A DNA stretch of 60,300 nucleotides from an uncultured Eubacteriales bacterium (GCA_949289635.1 CASEOS010000008.1:1-60300); one strand, 5' to 3'. Numbered from the stretch's first letter, positions 9,483-18,501 are shown. Notes: generated from the letters alone by a model not told the origin. Program-made: numbers and translations.

Positions 9483-10016
9483 ATGGAAAGGATTTTTAAG
9501 TATGAAACAAAAGAAGTTGGACAAATCCGGGTGGTGATTGGTAATCAAGAGATTCGCGAATACACCGTTGTTTCTGAAACGGTGTATGAAGCTGTTGGTA
9601 AAAATATGCCACTAAACCATCTGGTTCATTCGGTCCATATTGCTCAGGTTAAGGAGGAGAATGAGCTTTTTGTCTATTACAAAGATTGCTATGGTCATAA
9701 CATTGCTGTTATGAATGATAGCATCATTAATTTATTGACAATGGAGGAAAATCTCTGTCTTATGCCAAATGGGGTAATTGTTCTCTGGAGTGAACACTCC
9801 ATTTATTCCACTGTTGATATGCAGCAGCTGGATTTTCATATGGAGCTGAACGATCTTCTTAAGGAGTTCTCCATTATTCATATTTCTGAAAGGTATATAA
9901 CCTTGCAGAATAATAGCTCTGGAGAACCTGAAGTTCGAAAAATTCAGACAGAGATAAATCTGTTGGGTGAATACCCGGTAAAAATCCAAATTTCCAAAAA
10001 GAAGGAGACTTGCTAA
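9483..10016 (+). CDS. Orphan protein of unknown function, atypical composition
   Basis: A 177-residue protein that I do not recognise. It appears all-beta or mixed, without signal peptide or membrane segments, and contains several His/Tyr-rich strands (NHLVHSVHIAQV, FVYYKDCYGHNIAV). It stands alone on the plus strand among minus-strand genes. It has a strong AAAGGAGG site 9 bp upstream, a TATAAT hexamer at 9445-9450 and its own terminator. Its codons (CTG, CGG, GCC and similar) are clearly less AT-biased than its neighbours, which suggests recent transfer. Two other genes in the window (53812-54192 and 56842-57012) share this character. Confidence 0.7.
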   Translation: MERIFKYETKEVGQIRVVIGNQEIREYTVVSETVYEAVGKNMPLNHLVHSVHIAQVKEENELFVYYKDCYGHNIAVMNDSIINLLTMEENLCLMPNGVIVLWSEHSIYSTVDMQQLDFHMELNDLLKEFSIIHISERYITLQNNSSGEPEVRKIQTEINLLGEYPVKIQISKKKETC

Positions 10017-10039
10017 TATGGCAGGTCTCCTTCATTTTT
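10001..10039. terminator. Hairpin terminator overlapping two convergent stop codons
   Basis: GAAGGAGAC and GTCTCCTTC with inner TGC/GCA form a strong stem around a 7-base loop, followed on the plus strand by ATTTTT. The stop codon of the plus-strand orphan gene is inside the hairpin and the stop of the convergent flavoprotein gene touches it. Confidence 0.75.
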
Positions 10040-10583
10040 CTATTTTTTGTTTAAGTTCTTCTATTATTTGATGATAGTTATCATAATTTTTAGATACATC
10101 ATCTATGGTTTCTATATCTCCACTAGATAAGTTTCTTAAAAATACTACATTAAAATCCATAAAATCTTCTTCTGCTAAACTTTCAAAATATGTTTTTATA
10201 TTATCTGCTATCTCTTCATTTTCTTCTTCATCCATTTGCCCTACTGTAATAATGTATACTGTTTTTCCTTTTAATAATTCATCATGATTAGAATATGGAT
10301 TTAATCTATCTATTATATTTTTTAAAATTCCAGGTATATGATTCATATATATTGGAGTTGCTATTACGATTTTGTCAGCTTTTTTCATTTCGTGATATAT
10401 TTCTTTCATATCATCATCAATCACACAATATTCTTCCAAATTATTTACACATGTATTACATCCTAAACAATATTGAATATTTTTATCAGCTAATGCTATT
10501 AATTTATCATTTTCGCATTTTAAATCTTCTAGTATCTTATAACAATTTTTCTTTCTATTGCTTCCACTTATATATAGAATCAT
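10032..10583 (-). CDS. Flavodoxin-fold NAD(P)H-dependent oxidoreductase
   Basis: A 183-residue protein of the NADPH-dependent FMN reductase/iron-sulfur flavoprotein type. The N-terminus ILYISGSNRKKN is the FMN phosphate loop. CLGCNTCVNNLEEYCVIDDD is the compact cysteine cluster common in this group, and ATPIYMNHIPGILKNIIDRL matches the second FMN-binding segment. It likely carries electrons between NAD(P)H and an unknown acceptor. Two tandem palindromes about 100 bp upstream suggest regulation by a dimeric DNA-binding protein. Confidence 0.8.
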   Translation of the reverse strand: MILYISGSNRKKNCYKILEDLKCENDKLIALADKNIQYCLGCNTCVNNLEEYCVIDDDMKEIYHEMKKADKIVIATPIYMNHIPGILKNIIDRLNPYSNHDELLKGKTVYIITVGQMDEEENEEIADNIKTYFESLAEEDFMDFNVVFLRNLSSGDIETIDDVSKNYDNYHQIIEELKQKIEK

Positions 10584-10678
10584 ATGAATTCCCTCCTCAT
10601 AGGTTTGTTTATATTTATTATTTTAACTTATTTTGTTTAGAAATTCAATAAAACTTATTTATTTTTATCTTAATGTTT

Positions 10679-10735
10679 AAGGTCACAGATTGTGACCTTA
10701 AATACTGCAATCTTGTGGTCACAATTTGTGACCAC
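10679..10735. promoter_or_regulatory. Two tandem GGTCACA/TGTGACC palindromes, candidate operators
   Basis: AAGGTCACA-GAT-TGTGACCTT (10679-10699) and GTGGTCACAA-T-TTGTGACCAC (10715-10735) are near-identical dyads about 36 bp apart centre to centre. No T-run follows on either strand, so they look like operators rather than terminators. They lie between the start of the flavoprotein gene and the end of larE. Confidence 0.6.
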
Positions 10736-10786
10736 ATATCTGTAAAGACAAAAGCAATTTCAATCTGCTATTTTCTAATTTCTTAA

Positions 10787-11647
10787 CTAATCAAAACTAC
10801 CACTTTTCAATCCTGATAAATCTAATGTAATGTAGGAAAATCCTAAATTTTTTATTTCGTCTACTATATTAATATAATATTCCTCGTTATTGTTTTCCAT
10901 ATTATTTTTTTTAGCATGACTATTTACATTTTCTTTCTTTTTCTGATTTGTAATGTGACTTAATATGATTTCAAAATTTTCTGGATTTACTTCAATTCTT
11001 GCTATATCATCATGAACCCTTACTCGTACTTTTTGAATTCCTAATTCTTTTATTATTTCTTCACTTTGTTCTACTTTTTTTAGTCCTTCTTCTGTTAAAT
11101 TTGTATGATATGGAAATCTCGTTGCTAAACAAGAATTAGATGGTTTATTCCAAAATGGAATTCCTAAATTTTTACTATATTGTCTTATTTCTTCTTTAGA
11201 AATTTCAAATTTAGCAAGTGGACTAATGATACCCAATTCTTCTGTTGCCTTATTTCCCGGTCTATATACAGTTAAATCATCTGCGTTTTTTCCATCCAAA
11301 AGATATTCGTATCCATTTTCATTTGCTACTCTTTTTAAAATTGTCATTAACTCTTTTTTACAATGATAACATCTATCTTTATGATTTTCTCTAAATTCTT
11401 TAATTTTTAATGGTTTATATGGTACTTCTAGATATTGAAAATGATTTTCTTTTAAAAATGCAATTGCTTCTTTATAATCTTTTCTTGGTACCATAATGCC
11501 ATTGGCAATAACTGCTAATACTTGATTTTTAGGTAATACTTTATTGGCTGTAAAAAGCAAATAACTAGAGTCAATGCCTCCTGAATAAGCAATGGCTACT
11601 TTTTTTAATGTTTTTAGATATTCTTCCAATTCTTTTTGTTTCTTCAT
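10787..11647 (-). CDS. larE: LarE, sulfur-donating enzyme of nickel-pincer cofactor synthesis
   Basis: A 286-residue PP-loop ATPase. It has AYSGGIDSS at residues 20-28 and the family DRCYHCKK at 91-98. LarE adenylates the carboxylated pyridinium intermediate and inserts sulfur to give the pyridinium bis-thiocarboxylate precursor of the nickel-pincer cofactor of lactate racemase. Cys173 in NSCLATRFPY aligns with the sacrificial cysteine of Lactobacillus LarE. The other two cysteines seen in cluster-type LarE proteins are not near it, so a single-turnover mechanism is inferred. It is the last gene of larC-larB-larE; no larA is in the window. Confidence 0.93.
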   Translation of the reverse strand: MKKQKELEEYLKTLKKVAIAYSGGIDSSYLLFTANKVLPKNQVLAVIANGIMVPRKDYKEAIAFLKENHFQYLEVPYKPLKIKEFRENHKDRCYHCKKELMTILKRVANENGYEYLLDGKNADDLTVYRPGNKATEELGIISPLAKFEISKEEIRQYSKNLGIPFWNKPSNSCLATRFPYHTNLTEEGLKKVEQSEEIIKELGIQKVRVRVHDDIARIEVNPENFEIILSHITNQKKKENVNSHAKKNNMENNNEEYYINIVDEIKNLGFSYITLDLSGLKSGSFD

Positions 11648-11684
11648 TTATGTTTCTCCTGTTTTATTTTTTCTATCATAGTTA

Positions 11685-12434
11685 TTACCCTCTTCCATTG
11701 ACAGCTAAATGATTGATTTGATTGGCTAAATATCCAGCACCATATCCATTATCAATATTAACAGTCGCAATACCATTACTACAAGAATTAATCATTCCCA
11801 ATAAAGCTGTTATCCCTCCTAAATTTGCACCATATCCGACAGATGTTGGAACAGCAATAACTGGTACTTTCACTAATCCTGCTACCACAGAAGCTAATGC
11901 TCCTTCCATTCCTGCAATAGCAATAATACAATTTGCTTTTTCTATTTTTTCTCTTTGTAATAAAAGTCTATGAATTCCTGCTACTCCAACATCATAAATT
12001 CTTTCTACATAACTTCCAAAGAATTCTGCTGTTTCTACTGCTTCTTCTGCCACTGGAATATCTGATGTTCCACCTGTGCAAACAACAATATTTCCTATTT
12101 TTTCTTTTTGTTTTTCAATTTTTAGGATTCTTGAAAGCGAATTGTATTGTACTTCTGGAATCTCTTTTTTAAGCAGTTCAAACTGGTCTTTACTTGCCCT
12201 TGTTCCTAATACTTCTCCGTTTTCTTTATAAATTGTCTTATAAATCTTGGACAAATATTCATCTGGCTTACTTTGGCAATATATCACTTCTCCTGTACCA
12301 ATTCTTTCTTTTCGATTATGATCAATTTTCGCATATCCTAAATCCTCATATTGGTTATGTTTAATTTTTTGTTCTGCTTCTTCAACACTCATTTCATGAT
12401 TTTGAATTTTTTCTAATATTTCTTTCATCTCCAT
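11685..12434 (-). CDS. larB: LarB, nicotinate adenine dinucleotide carboxylase/hydrolase
   Basis: A 249-residue PurE-superfamily protein. LarB carboxylates the pyridinium ring of nicotinic acid adenine dinucleotide and hydrolyses the phosphoanhydride, the first step to the nickel-pincer cofactor. The PurE-like core is visible as VVCTGGTSDIPVAEEA, AGMEGALASVVAGL and PTSVGYGANLGG. The N-terminal arm (YEDLGYAKIDHNRKERIGTGEVIYC) is typical of LarB rather than purine PurE. The ATG at 12434 follows GGAGGAAACATAAAATC. Between it and larC lies a 243-bp inverted-repeat element. Confidence 0.93.
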   Translation of the reverse strand: MEMKEILEKIQNHEMSVEEAEQKIKHNQYEDLGYAKIDHNRKERIGTGEVIYCQSKPDEYLSKIYKTIYKENGEVLGTRASKDQFELLKKEIPEVQYNSLSRILKIEKQKEKIGNIVVCTGGTSDIPVAEEAVETAEFFGSYVERIYDVGVAGIHRLLLQREKIEKANCIIAIAGMEGALASVVAGLVKVPVIAVPTSVGYGANLGGITALLGMINSCSNGIATVNIDNGYGAGYLANQINHLAVNGRG

Positions 12435-12456
12435 GATTTTATGTTTCCTCCTTCAG

Positions 12457-12699
12457 TGTCCAATTGGGGACGTTTCTGTTTGGACATTTTTATGTAAATT
12501 CTATGTTGTTTATAAAATATATTACAAAATCAAACTCAAATATGAATATAACTATTAATCTTAAAATTTAAATAGATCATATAAATTAATGTTGTTATTG
12601 GCAAAACTAGACCATAAATACCCTATGCATTAGATGAATCTATTTTGATTCGATAAATTTACATAAAAATGTCCAAACAGAAACGTCCCCAATTGGACA
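12457..12699. repeat. GGGGACG element with perfect 44-bp terminal inverted repeats (type B), inside the lar operon
   Basis: 12457-12500 and 12656-12699 are exact inverted copies of 44 bp. Each contains a small hairpin, TGTCCAA/TTTGGACA, whose loop holds TTGGGGACGTTTCTG. The 155-bp centre is AT-rich and has no credible ORF. The element abuts the larC stop codon (12700-12702) and ends 22 bp before larB, so it must be transcribed as a long hairpin if the operon is one transcript. Confidence 0.8.
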
Positions 12700-13860
12700 T
12701 CAGTATATTTCTTTTAATGGTACATTATTTTTCTGAGCCAATTCTTTCACACTTTCATATTCTGGATAAATATATGTTTCTCCATTATTGACAACTTTTT
12801 TTGCTTTTAATGTTCCATATTTTGTATCTATCAAAATTTGCTCTCTTTCTAATTCTGTTCGATATTCATAACGATAACGGATACCGATGGTTGTTGTTTC
12901 TTTGAATATAATGTTTTGTAATTTTTGAATATCTGGCTCTTTACATACAACTGTTAAACAATATGCTGGTCTATTTTTTTTCATAAAGATTGGTGTATAA
13001 AATACATCTAATGCTCCATTTTTGAATAACATTTCTTCTGTATATCCTAAGATTTCTCCAGAACAATCATCAATATTTGTTTCCATGACTACAATTTTTT
13101 GATTTTCTTCTTGTATGTCACCATAATATACCTTTAATATATTTGGTATTTTTAAATCTTTTGTTCCTGCTCCCCAACCAATTTTTTGAATCTTCATAGC
13201 AGGTAAAGTTGTAAATTCAGAACTTAATTCTGCAATGATGGCCGCTCCTGTTGGTGTTACTAATTCTGTATCAATATCGATTTGTCTGAATTTCACATTA
13301 GAGTTTGCAAATATTTCACTTGTTGCTGGAACAGGTACTGCCATTGTTCCATGCGCACATTCTATAAAGCCATGTCCATCATTTACAATACTTGATATAA
13401 TCTTATCTGGATGAATTTTATTGATTAAAATAGCTGTTCCTACAATATCTACAATGGAATCAATCGCACCTACTTCATGAAAATGTACTTCGTCTAATGG
13501 TTTGTTATGAACTTTACTTTCTGCTCTAGCTACTCTCATAAATATTCTCTTGGCTAATTCTTTACTTTCTTCATCAATATCACTATTATCAATAATTTCA
13601 CATACATCATGTAAATTTCTATGTTCATGATGGTGTTCATGAATGTGAGAGTGCTCATGCTGATGTTCTAAAATCACATCAACATAAGTACCTGTTATTC
13701 CATTTTTTACTTTTTTAGATATATCTATTTTGTAACCATCTATGTGTAATTTTTTTAATTCTTCTATGAGATAGTTTTCATCACCGATAATTTCTGTTAA
13801 TGCTCCTAATGTCATATTACCACTAATTCCGCTTGAGCAATCAAAATATAATGTTTTCAT
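12700..13860 (-). CDS. larC: LarC, nickel insertion protein of the pincer cofactor pathway
   Basis: A 386-residue uninterrupted LarC. LarC uses CTP to insert nickel into the pyridinium bis-thiocarboxylate mononucleotide. Signs are the N-terminus LYFDCSSGISGNM, a histidine-rich nickel-binding stretch at about residues 66-84, DEVHFHEVGAIDSIVDIVGT, and the C-terminal part with MKKNRPAYCLTVV. In Lactobacillus plantarum full-length LarC requires a ribosomal frameshift between larC1 and larC2; here the frame is continuous. The ATG is preceded by AAGGAAGAGAAAAGTT. It is the promoter-proximal gene of the set. Confidence 0.93.
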   Translation of the reverse strand: MKTLYFDCSSGISGNMTLGALTEIIGDENYLIEELKKLHIDGYKIDISKKVKNGITGTYVDVILEHQHEHSHIHEHHHEHRNLHDVCEIIDNSDIDEESKELAKRIFMRVARAESKVHNKPLDEVHFHEVGAIDSIVDIVGTAILINKIHPDKIISSIVNDGHGFIECAHGTMAVPVPATSEIFANSNVKFRQIDIDTELVTPTGAAIIAELSSEFTTLPAMKIQKIGWGAGTKDLKIPNILKVYYGDIQEENQKIVVMETNIDDCSGEILGYTEEMLFKNGALDVFYTPIFMKKNRPAYCLTVVCKEPDIQKLQNIIFKETTTIGIRYRYEYRTELEREQILIDTKYGTLKAKKVVNNGETYIYPEYESVKELAQKNNVPLKEIY

Positions 13861-13897
13861 AACTTTTCTCTTCCTTTTTATTTATTTGACATTCTCT

Positions 13898-16606
13898 TTA
13901 TTTCTTATTTTTATTTAGCGGTGTCCATAAACCTAAGGTTTCTTTTGGCACCTTTTTATGATTTTTGCATTGTTGTGGAAGATTATCTTCTGTAAAAATT
14001 TCTGTATAGGTATTTGTGCATTTTTTTGATGCTAAACAACCTGTTGTTCTACATACAGTTCTTTCTACAATCCCTTCTGGTCTTACAAAAGTAGCACTTG
14101 GTAAATCTTTATGTATGTCTGTCATAACCGCATCCCAAATTTGTCCTGCTGGATTACCACTAAAATATACGGTTTCACTATTATCATATCCATACCATGT
14201 TGCAGCTGAATAATATGGTGTAAATCCACAAAGCCATCTATCATAGTCATTATCTGTTGTTCCCGTTTTTGCTGCCACATCTATTCCTGGAATTGCACAA
14301 TATGTTGCTGTTCCTCCTGATTTTACAGGTTCTTGTATAATGGTTTTCATGATATACGCATTTTGCTTTGAAATCACTTGCCTTGTTTCTTGTTTTGGTG
14401 TTAAAACTGTTTCTCCATTAGCATCTGTGACACTTGTATAAAATGTTGGGCTAATATATACACCATCATTTGCAATTGTTCCATAAGCTGATGCCATTTC
14501 TAATGGGCTAACACCACTTGTCATTCCTCCTAATGCTAAGCTTAATACATTATCTGTAACAGGATCTAACGAACTAATTCCCATATTTTGCAAATATTCT
14601 AATGATTTTTTAGGTGTTAATTCTACCATAATCTTAACAGCTGGTATATTTTGTGAAGTTCTAATAAAACTTCTAATATTGATTAATCCTTTAAATCCAT
14701 TATAATTTTTTGGTTCATAATTTTTCCCAAATCTTGTACTACTATCATCATAAACAGTTGCAGCTGTTATTATTTTTTCTTGTAAAGCTGGTGCCACATC
14801 TGCTAAAGGTTTCATACTAGAGCCTGTTTGTTTTTCCATTTGTGTTGCACGATTCCATCCTGCACTTGTTTTTTCTCCAAAACCTCCTACAACTGCTACT
14901 ACATTTCCTGTTTTATAGTCAACAATGGCCATTCCAGACTCACTATGTTCATTTAATAATGTTCCATCACTATTTCTTTCTCTTCCACTAATGATATATT
15001 TTTCTTTTACATACTCTTCTTCTAATCGATTTTGAATGTCTGTATCTACCGTAGAATGAATGGTAAGTCCACTACTATATACATAGTTTTTAGCCATTTG
15101 TTCAGTCATATTCTTTTCTTCCATCACTTGCTCTATAACTTGAGAAATAACTGCATCTGTATGGTATGAAAATACACTTCCACCCATGATTTCTCCAGTA
15201 CCAAACTGTAATCCATTTTGTACGTCTGTGACTGCATTTTGATATTCTTCTTCAGATATATAGCCTAATTCTTTCATTTTATCTAAAACTGTTATAGTCC
15301 TATTTTTTATTTTTTCTGAATTATCTACATTTGTATTATATGGATTATATGAATTTGGTGAATGATTGATTCCTGCCATAAAAGCACATTCTGCTAAAGA
15401 TAAATCTTTTGCACTTTTGTTAAAATAATATTCCGCACCAAGTTCTACACCATGTAAATTATTGGCTCCAACAAATAATATATTAAGATATAATTCTAAT
15501 ATTTGCTCTTTGGATATCATTCTTTCTACCTGGTAAGCTCTTTGCCATTCTCTTATTTTTCTTTTAATTCCTTCAATTCCTGTGCTTTCATTATCATTTG
15601 TTATATTTTTCACTAATTGTTGTGTAATAGTACTTCCACCATAACTACTATTACCATTTAATAATGTATTAGCAATTGCACCTGCTGTTCTTTTAAAATC
15701 AACACCACTATGTTCATAAAATCTTTCATCCTCTATGGCAATATATGCTTTTGGTAAATATTCTGCCATTTCCTCTAATGTAATAATTTTTCTTTTTTCA
15801 TCACCACTTAAGTCTGCAAGTACTATACCATTTTGATCTACGATAACGGAATTCGATACTTTTATTACTAAATCTTCTTTGCTAATTTGTATATCTTCAT
15901 TACCATACCAACCTAATAATAATCCTGCAAATCCCCACATCCCTGCAATTAGTAGTAATAGCAAAAGAATGATTAGTATTAAGAAAAATTTTAGAAAGAA
16001 TTTTAAAATTTTATGTTTTTTACGTCTTTCTTCTTTTTTTGCTTTTTTCTCTTTCTTTGCTTGAAGTTTTTCTTGCTTTCTTTGTTCTTTGTCTATTTTA
16101 TGTTCTTCATTTTTTTCTACTTTTCTCCATTCATTATTTTTCTTTTGAATATCTTCTTTGTTCTTTTTCTCTTTTTTATTATTTGGATTTTCTGTTTTCT
16201 TCCCATTTTCTGTTTTCTTTTTTATCTTTTTATCATTGTTTTCTTTGTTTTCTTTTTTATTAGGTTTCTCTTTTTCTAATGTTTGTTCTTCTTTTTCTTT
16301 ATTTTCTTGTGTCTTCGCTGGTCTTTCTTCCAATAAAACAGCTGTCTTTGGTTTTGTTTCACTTTTTACTTGTTCTTTTTTATTATTTTTTTCTTTTACA
16401 TTAACAGTATTTTCTATCTCTTTATTTATTTTATTATTAGGCTCTTGTATTTTGCCCTTTTCTAAAATTTCTTTAGCATTATTTTGTTCAGCCTTCTGAT
16501 TTATTTTCTTTGAAGTGCTATTTTTAGCTTTTTTATGCATTCTTTTTCTGTTTAAATTTTGTTTATTATGATTCTTGCTACTTCTCTTTTTTTTCTTTTT
16601 TTTCAT
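13898..16606 (-). CDS. Class A penicillin-binding protein 1A with Lys-rich cytoplasmic arm
   Basis: A 902-residue bifunctional peptidoglycan synthase. Residues 1 to about 200 are an unusually long, Lys/Glu/Asn-rich, low-complexity cytoplasmic tail; one membrane helix follows (FLILIILLLLLLIAGMWG). The GT51 glycosyltransferase domain has EDERFYEHSGVD and GGSTITQQLVKN. The transpeptidase has TGSSMKPLA (SxxK), TSQN (SxN) and AAKTGTT (KTG), all intact. The C-terminus carries four cysteines (RTTGCLASKKC, QQCKNH) and may be disulfide-linked or metal-bound. It polymerises and crosslinks cell wall at the membrane outer face. The start is supported by AAAAGGAGG. Confidence 0.93.
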   Translation of the reverse strand: MKKKKKKRSSKNHNKQNLNRKRMHKKAKNSTSKKINQKAEQNNAKEILEKGKIQEPNNKINKEIENTVNVKEKNNKKEQVKSETKPKTAVLLEERPAKTQENKEKEEQTLEKEKPNKKENKENNDKKIKKKTENGKKTENPNNKKEKKNKEDIQKKNNEWRKVEKNEEHKIDKEQRKQEKLQAKKEKKAKKEERRKKHKILKFFLKFFLILIILLLLLLIAGMWGFAGLLLGWYGNEDIQISKEDLVIKVSNSVIVDQNGIVLADLSGDEKRKIITLEEMAEYLPKAYIAIEDERFYEHSGVDFKRTAGAIANTLLNGNSSYGGSTITQQLVKNITNDNESTGIEGIKRKIREWQRAYQVERMISKEQILELYLNILFVGANNLHGVELGAEYYFNKSAKDLSLAECAFMAGINHSPNSYNPYNTNVDNSEKIKNRTITVLDKMKELGYISEEEYQNAVTDVQNGLQFGTGEIMGGSVFSYHTDAVISQVIEQVMEEKNMTEQMAKNYVYSSGLTIHSTVDTDIQNRLEEEYVKEKYIISGRERNSDGTLLNEHSESGMAIVDYKTGNVVAVVGGFGEKTSAGWNRATQMEKQTGSSMKPLADVAPALQEKIITAATVYDDSSTRFGKNYEPKNYNGFKGLINIRSFIRTSQNIPAVKIMVELTPKKSLEYLQNMGISSLDPVTDNVLSLALGGMTSGVSPLEMASAYGTIANDGVYISPTFYTSVTDANGETVLTPKQETRQVISKQNAYIMKTIIQEPVKSGGTATYCAIPGIDVAAKTGTTDNDYDRWLCGFTPYYSAATWYGYDNSETVYFSGNPAGQIWDAVMTDIHKDLPSATFVRPEGIVERTVCRTTGCLASKKCTNTYTEIFTEDNLPQQCKNHKKVPKETLGLWTPLNKNKK

Positions 16607-16832
16607 GCACGATACCTCCTTTTGCTATATTTTATATTACTTTTAGCACCCCACTTATTATCACTTATCTTTAATCTTATTCTAAAAATGTATTTTATGA
16701 ATATTACAACATTTTCCAAAAAAATGCAACTATATTTTAGCATATTTTAGGCTAAATTACTAGATTCATTTTGTTTTTTTAAGAATTTTTTATTTCTTTT
16801 ATTCTAATTTTTCTGAATTAAATTTCTGCTTT

Positions 16833-16961
16833 TAAAAAAGGACTACTAGAAATAGTAGTCCTAAAAATAAAAGGGGATCTTATTTTGTACCAAATGCTTT
16901 TTAGGGCTAATGGTACTTTTATTGTTAATGAGTGTATCACTTTAAGTCTACTCTAAGTCAA
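16833..16961 (-). ncRNA. Candidate small RNA with MerR-type promoter and strong terminator
   Basis: On the minus strand TTGACT (complement of 16956-16961) and TACACT (complement of 16931-16936) are separated by 19 bp. The imperfect dyad CTTAGAGTAGACTTAAAG lies in the spacer, as in promoters of MerR-family regulators. Downstream comes a GTACCA/TGGTAC stem-loop (16887-16916), then a strong hairpin AGGACTACTA/TAGTAGTCCT (16839-16862) followed by T6. No ORF intervenes. The result would be a structured RNA of about 95 nt, or a promoter whose gene has been lost. Confidence 0.45.
16839..16862 (-). terminator. Rho-independent terminator upstream of the PBP gene
   Basis: A ten-base-pair stem AGGACTACTA/TAGTAGTCCT with a 4-base loop, followed on the minus strand by TTTTTT. 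It ends transcription coming toward the PBP gene and presumably belongs to the short transcription unit starting near 16930. Confidence 0.75.
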
Positions 16962-16993
16962 TACTTTTTTTATATTTTTTATAAAATGTAAAA

Positions 16994-17019
16994 ACTGAAG
17001 CGATATTCATCACTCCAGT
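16994..17019 (-). terminator. Probable terminator of the flavodoxin-like gene
   Basis: On the minus strand ACTGGAGTGAT pairs with ATCGCTTCAGT around GAAT, with two G-U type pairs, followed by TTTTTACATTTT. It lies 34 bp past the stop of the 17053-17613 gene. Confidence 0.65.
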
Positions 17020-17052
17020 CTTTGATTTTTCTAACTTTCATATTCCTTTATA

Positions 17053-17613
17053 TTATTTTTCTAATACTTTACCCTTTAATAATTTCTTCGTACTTTCTGC
17101 AATTCTTTCTTTTTCATTTTCAAAATTCTTTTTGGTTATTCCAATATAATCTACTACTTCTGTATGTAAAAACTTTGCTAAATTTTTCATAGAATGTAAT
17201 GTATTTTCGGTTCCATCTCCACTGCCACCAGCACATGCAATACATAACATTTCTTTACCTTTTAATTTTGAGTCTTCATTAAAAGATTGACATCTTTTTA
17301 ATCTATCAAAAAATGTTTTTGCTGATTCACTCATTTCATAAAAATACACAGGTGAAACAATAATAAAATTATCATATTCTCCCATTTCTTCCTGCAAATT
17401 ATTAAAATCATCTTCCATTCTACAGATATGTTCTTCTAAACAGATTCCCCAACCTCTTTTACCACAGGCTTCACATTTTTTTATATTATATTGATTTAAT
17501 ACAACCCATTTTGTTTCAACATTTAATTCCTGCAATGTTTTTATACAAATATCTACACAGGAATTTGTTAATCCGATTCTGTTCGGACTTGAACTAATAA
17601 TCATTGTTTTCAT
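17053..17613 (-). CDS. Flavodoxin-family NAD(P)H-dependent oxidoreductase
   Basis: A 186-residue flavodoxin-fold protein. It has the N-terminal FMN loop MIISSSPNRIGLTNSC, a cysteine-bearing segment KCEACGKRGWGIC with further Cys in EEHICRMEDDF, and VSPVYFYEMSESAKTFFDRL for the second flavin contact. It resembles the other flavoprotein at 10032-10583 in architecture but is not a close copy. Electron acceptor unknown. It sits downstream of an esterase-like hydrolase and a cupin on the same strand with short gaps, suggesting one transcript. Confidence 0.8.
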   Translation of the reverse strand: MKTMIISSSPNRIGLTNSCVDICIKTLQELNVETKWVVLNQYNIKKCEACGKRGWGICLEEHICRMEDDFNNLQEEMGEYDNFIIVSPVYFYEMSESAKTFFDRLKRCQSFNEDSKLKGKEMLCIACAGGSGDGTENTLHSMKNLAKFLHTEVVDYIGITKKNFENEKERIAESTKKLLKGKVLEK

Positions 17614-17634
17614 CTATATCACCTTCTACTCTCA

Positions 17635-18501
17635 CTACGCATTTTCCTTTAGATAGGTATCTATTACTTCTTCCAACTCATCATATTTCCCAGTATAAGC
17701 ATGGTCTGCATCTTTAATCACTTTAATGTCACAATTTTTCAAATTATTTTGTAAATAATATATAACATCCTCAATTGGCTGTGTTAAAACACATTCATCT
17801 TTATCTCCAAATGGAATAAATATAGGAATTTCTATTTTGTTTAAAATTGGACTTTTTCCTTCTCTTTCTCTATATCTAAAAAAGTCACATGTACGATTAT
17901 ATAATAAATCTGTATAAAAAGTTTTGGCACTGATTTTTCCATTGGCAAATACACAAAAATCAATTAATTCCTCTTCTTTTCCTTTCTCAAGCAATTCTTT
18001 TGCTTTATTAATACAGTTTTGATAATCTTTTCCCGTATAGTTTTCTACTTCTTTTGGAATATCACAAGGTGCTAGTAATACAATCATTTTGACACTTTCA
18101 TCTTGTTTTTGTGTATAATAATAAACTGCTTTGTTACAACCATAACTATGTCCTTCTAATACAATATGGTTATATCCTCTTTCTTTTACCCAGTTCACAA
18201 TCCCTTCTATGTCTAATACACAATCCTCAAAAAGTTCATAACTACTGCCTTTAATCACAAATTCATTTCCTTTATGCATCTCTGTAATATAGTTCATTCC
18301 TCTATTATTAAATGGTAAAAAAGCGTATCCATTATTTGTATAAACTCTTGCTAAGTTGTCATTGAATTCATCTTCATAAAAATTCCCACTCATTCCATGA
18401 ATATGAATAACAATTTTATTTGTTGGCATGTCTGGTATATATAATAATCCTGGCAGTTGTATTCCATCTGTCGAATATGGTCTTATTAATTCTTGATTCA
18501 T
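17635..18501 (-). CDS. Alpha/beta hydrolase, serine esterase type
   Basis: A 288-residue alpha/beta hydrolase. The oxyanion region is HIHGMSGNFYEDEF, the nucleophile elbow GHSYGCNKAVYY, the acid is probably in FGDKDECV and the histidine in KDADHAYTGKYDE. These place it with COG1073/DUF1749-like esterases. No signal peptide, so cytoplasmic. The ATG at 18501 follows GAGAGGAGAGTCTCT. Substrate unknown. Confidence 0.8.
   Translation of the reverse strand: MNQELIRPYSTDGIQLPGLLYIPDMPTNKIVIHIHGMSGNFYEDEFNDNLARVYTNNGYAFLPFNNRGMNYITEMHKGNEFVIKGSSYELFEDCVLDIEGIVNWVKERGYNHIVLEGHSYGCNKAVYYYTQKQDESVKMIVLLAPCDIPKEVENYTGKDYQNCINKAKELLEKGKEEELIDFCVFANGKISAKTFYTDLLYNRTCDFFRYREREGKSPILNKIEIPIFIPFGDKDECVLTQPIEDVIYYLQNNLKNCDIKVIKDADHAYTGKYDELEEVIDTYLKENA

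Noticed and set aside
16013..16499. Long plus-strand ORFs rich in Phe, Leu and Ser
   Set aside because: They are antisense to the Lys/Glu-rich tail of the PBP gene; poly-Lys codons give Phe/Leu on the other strand.
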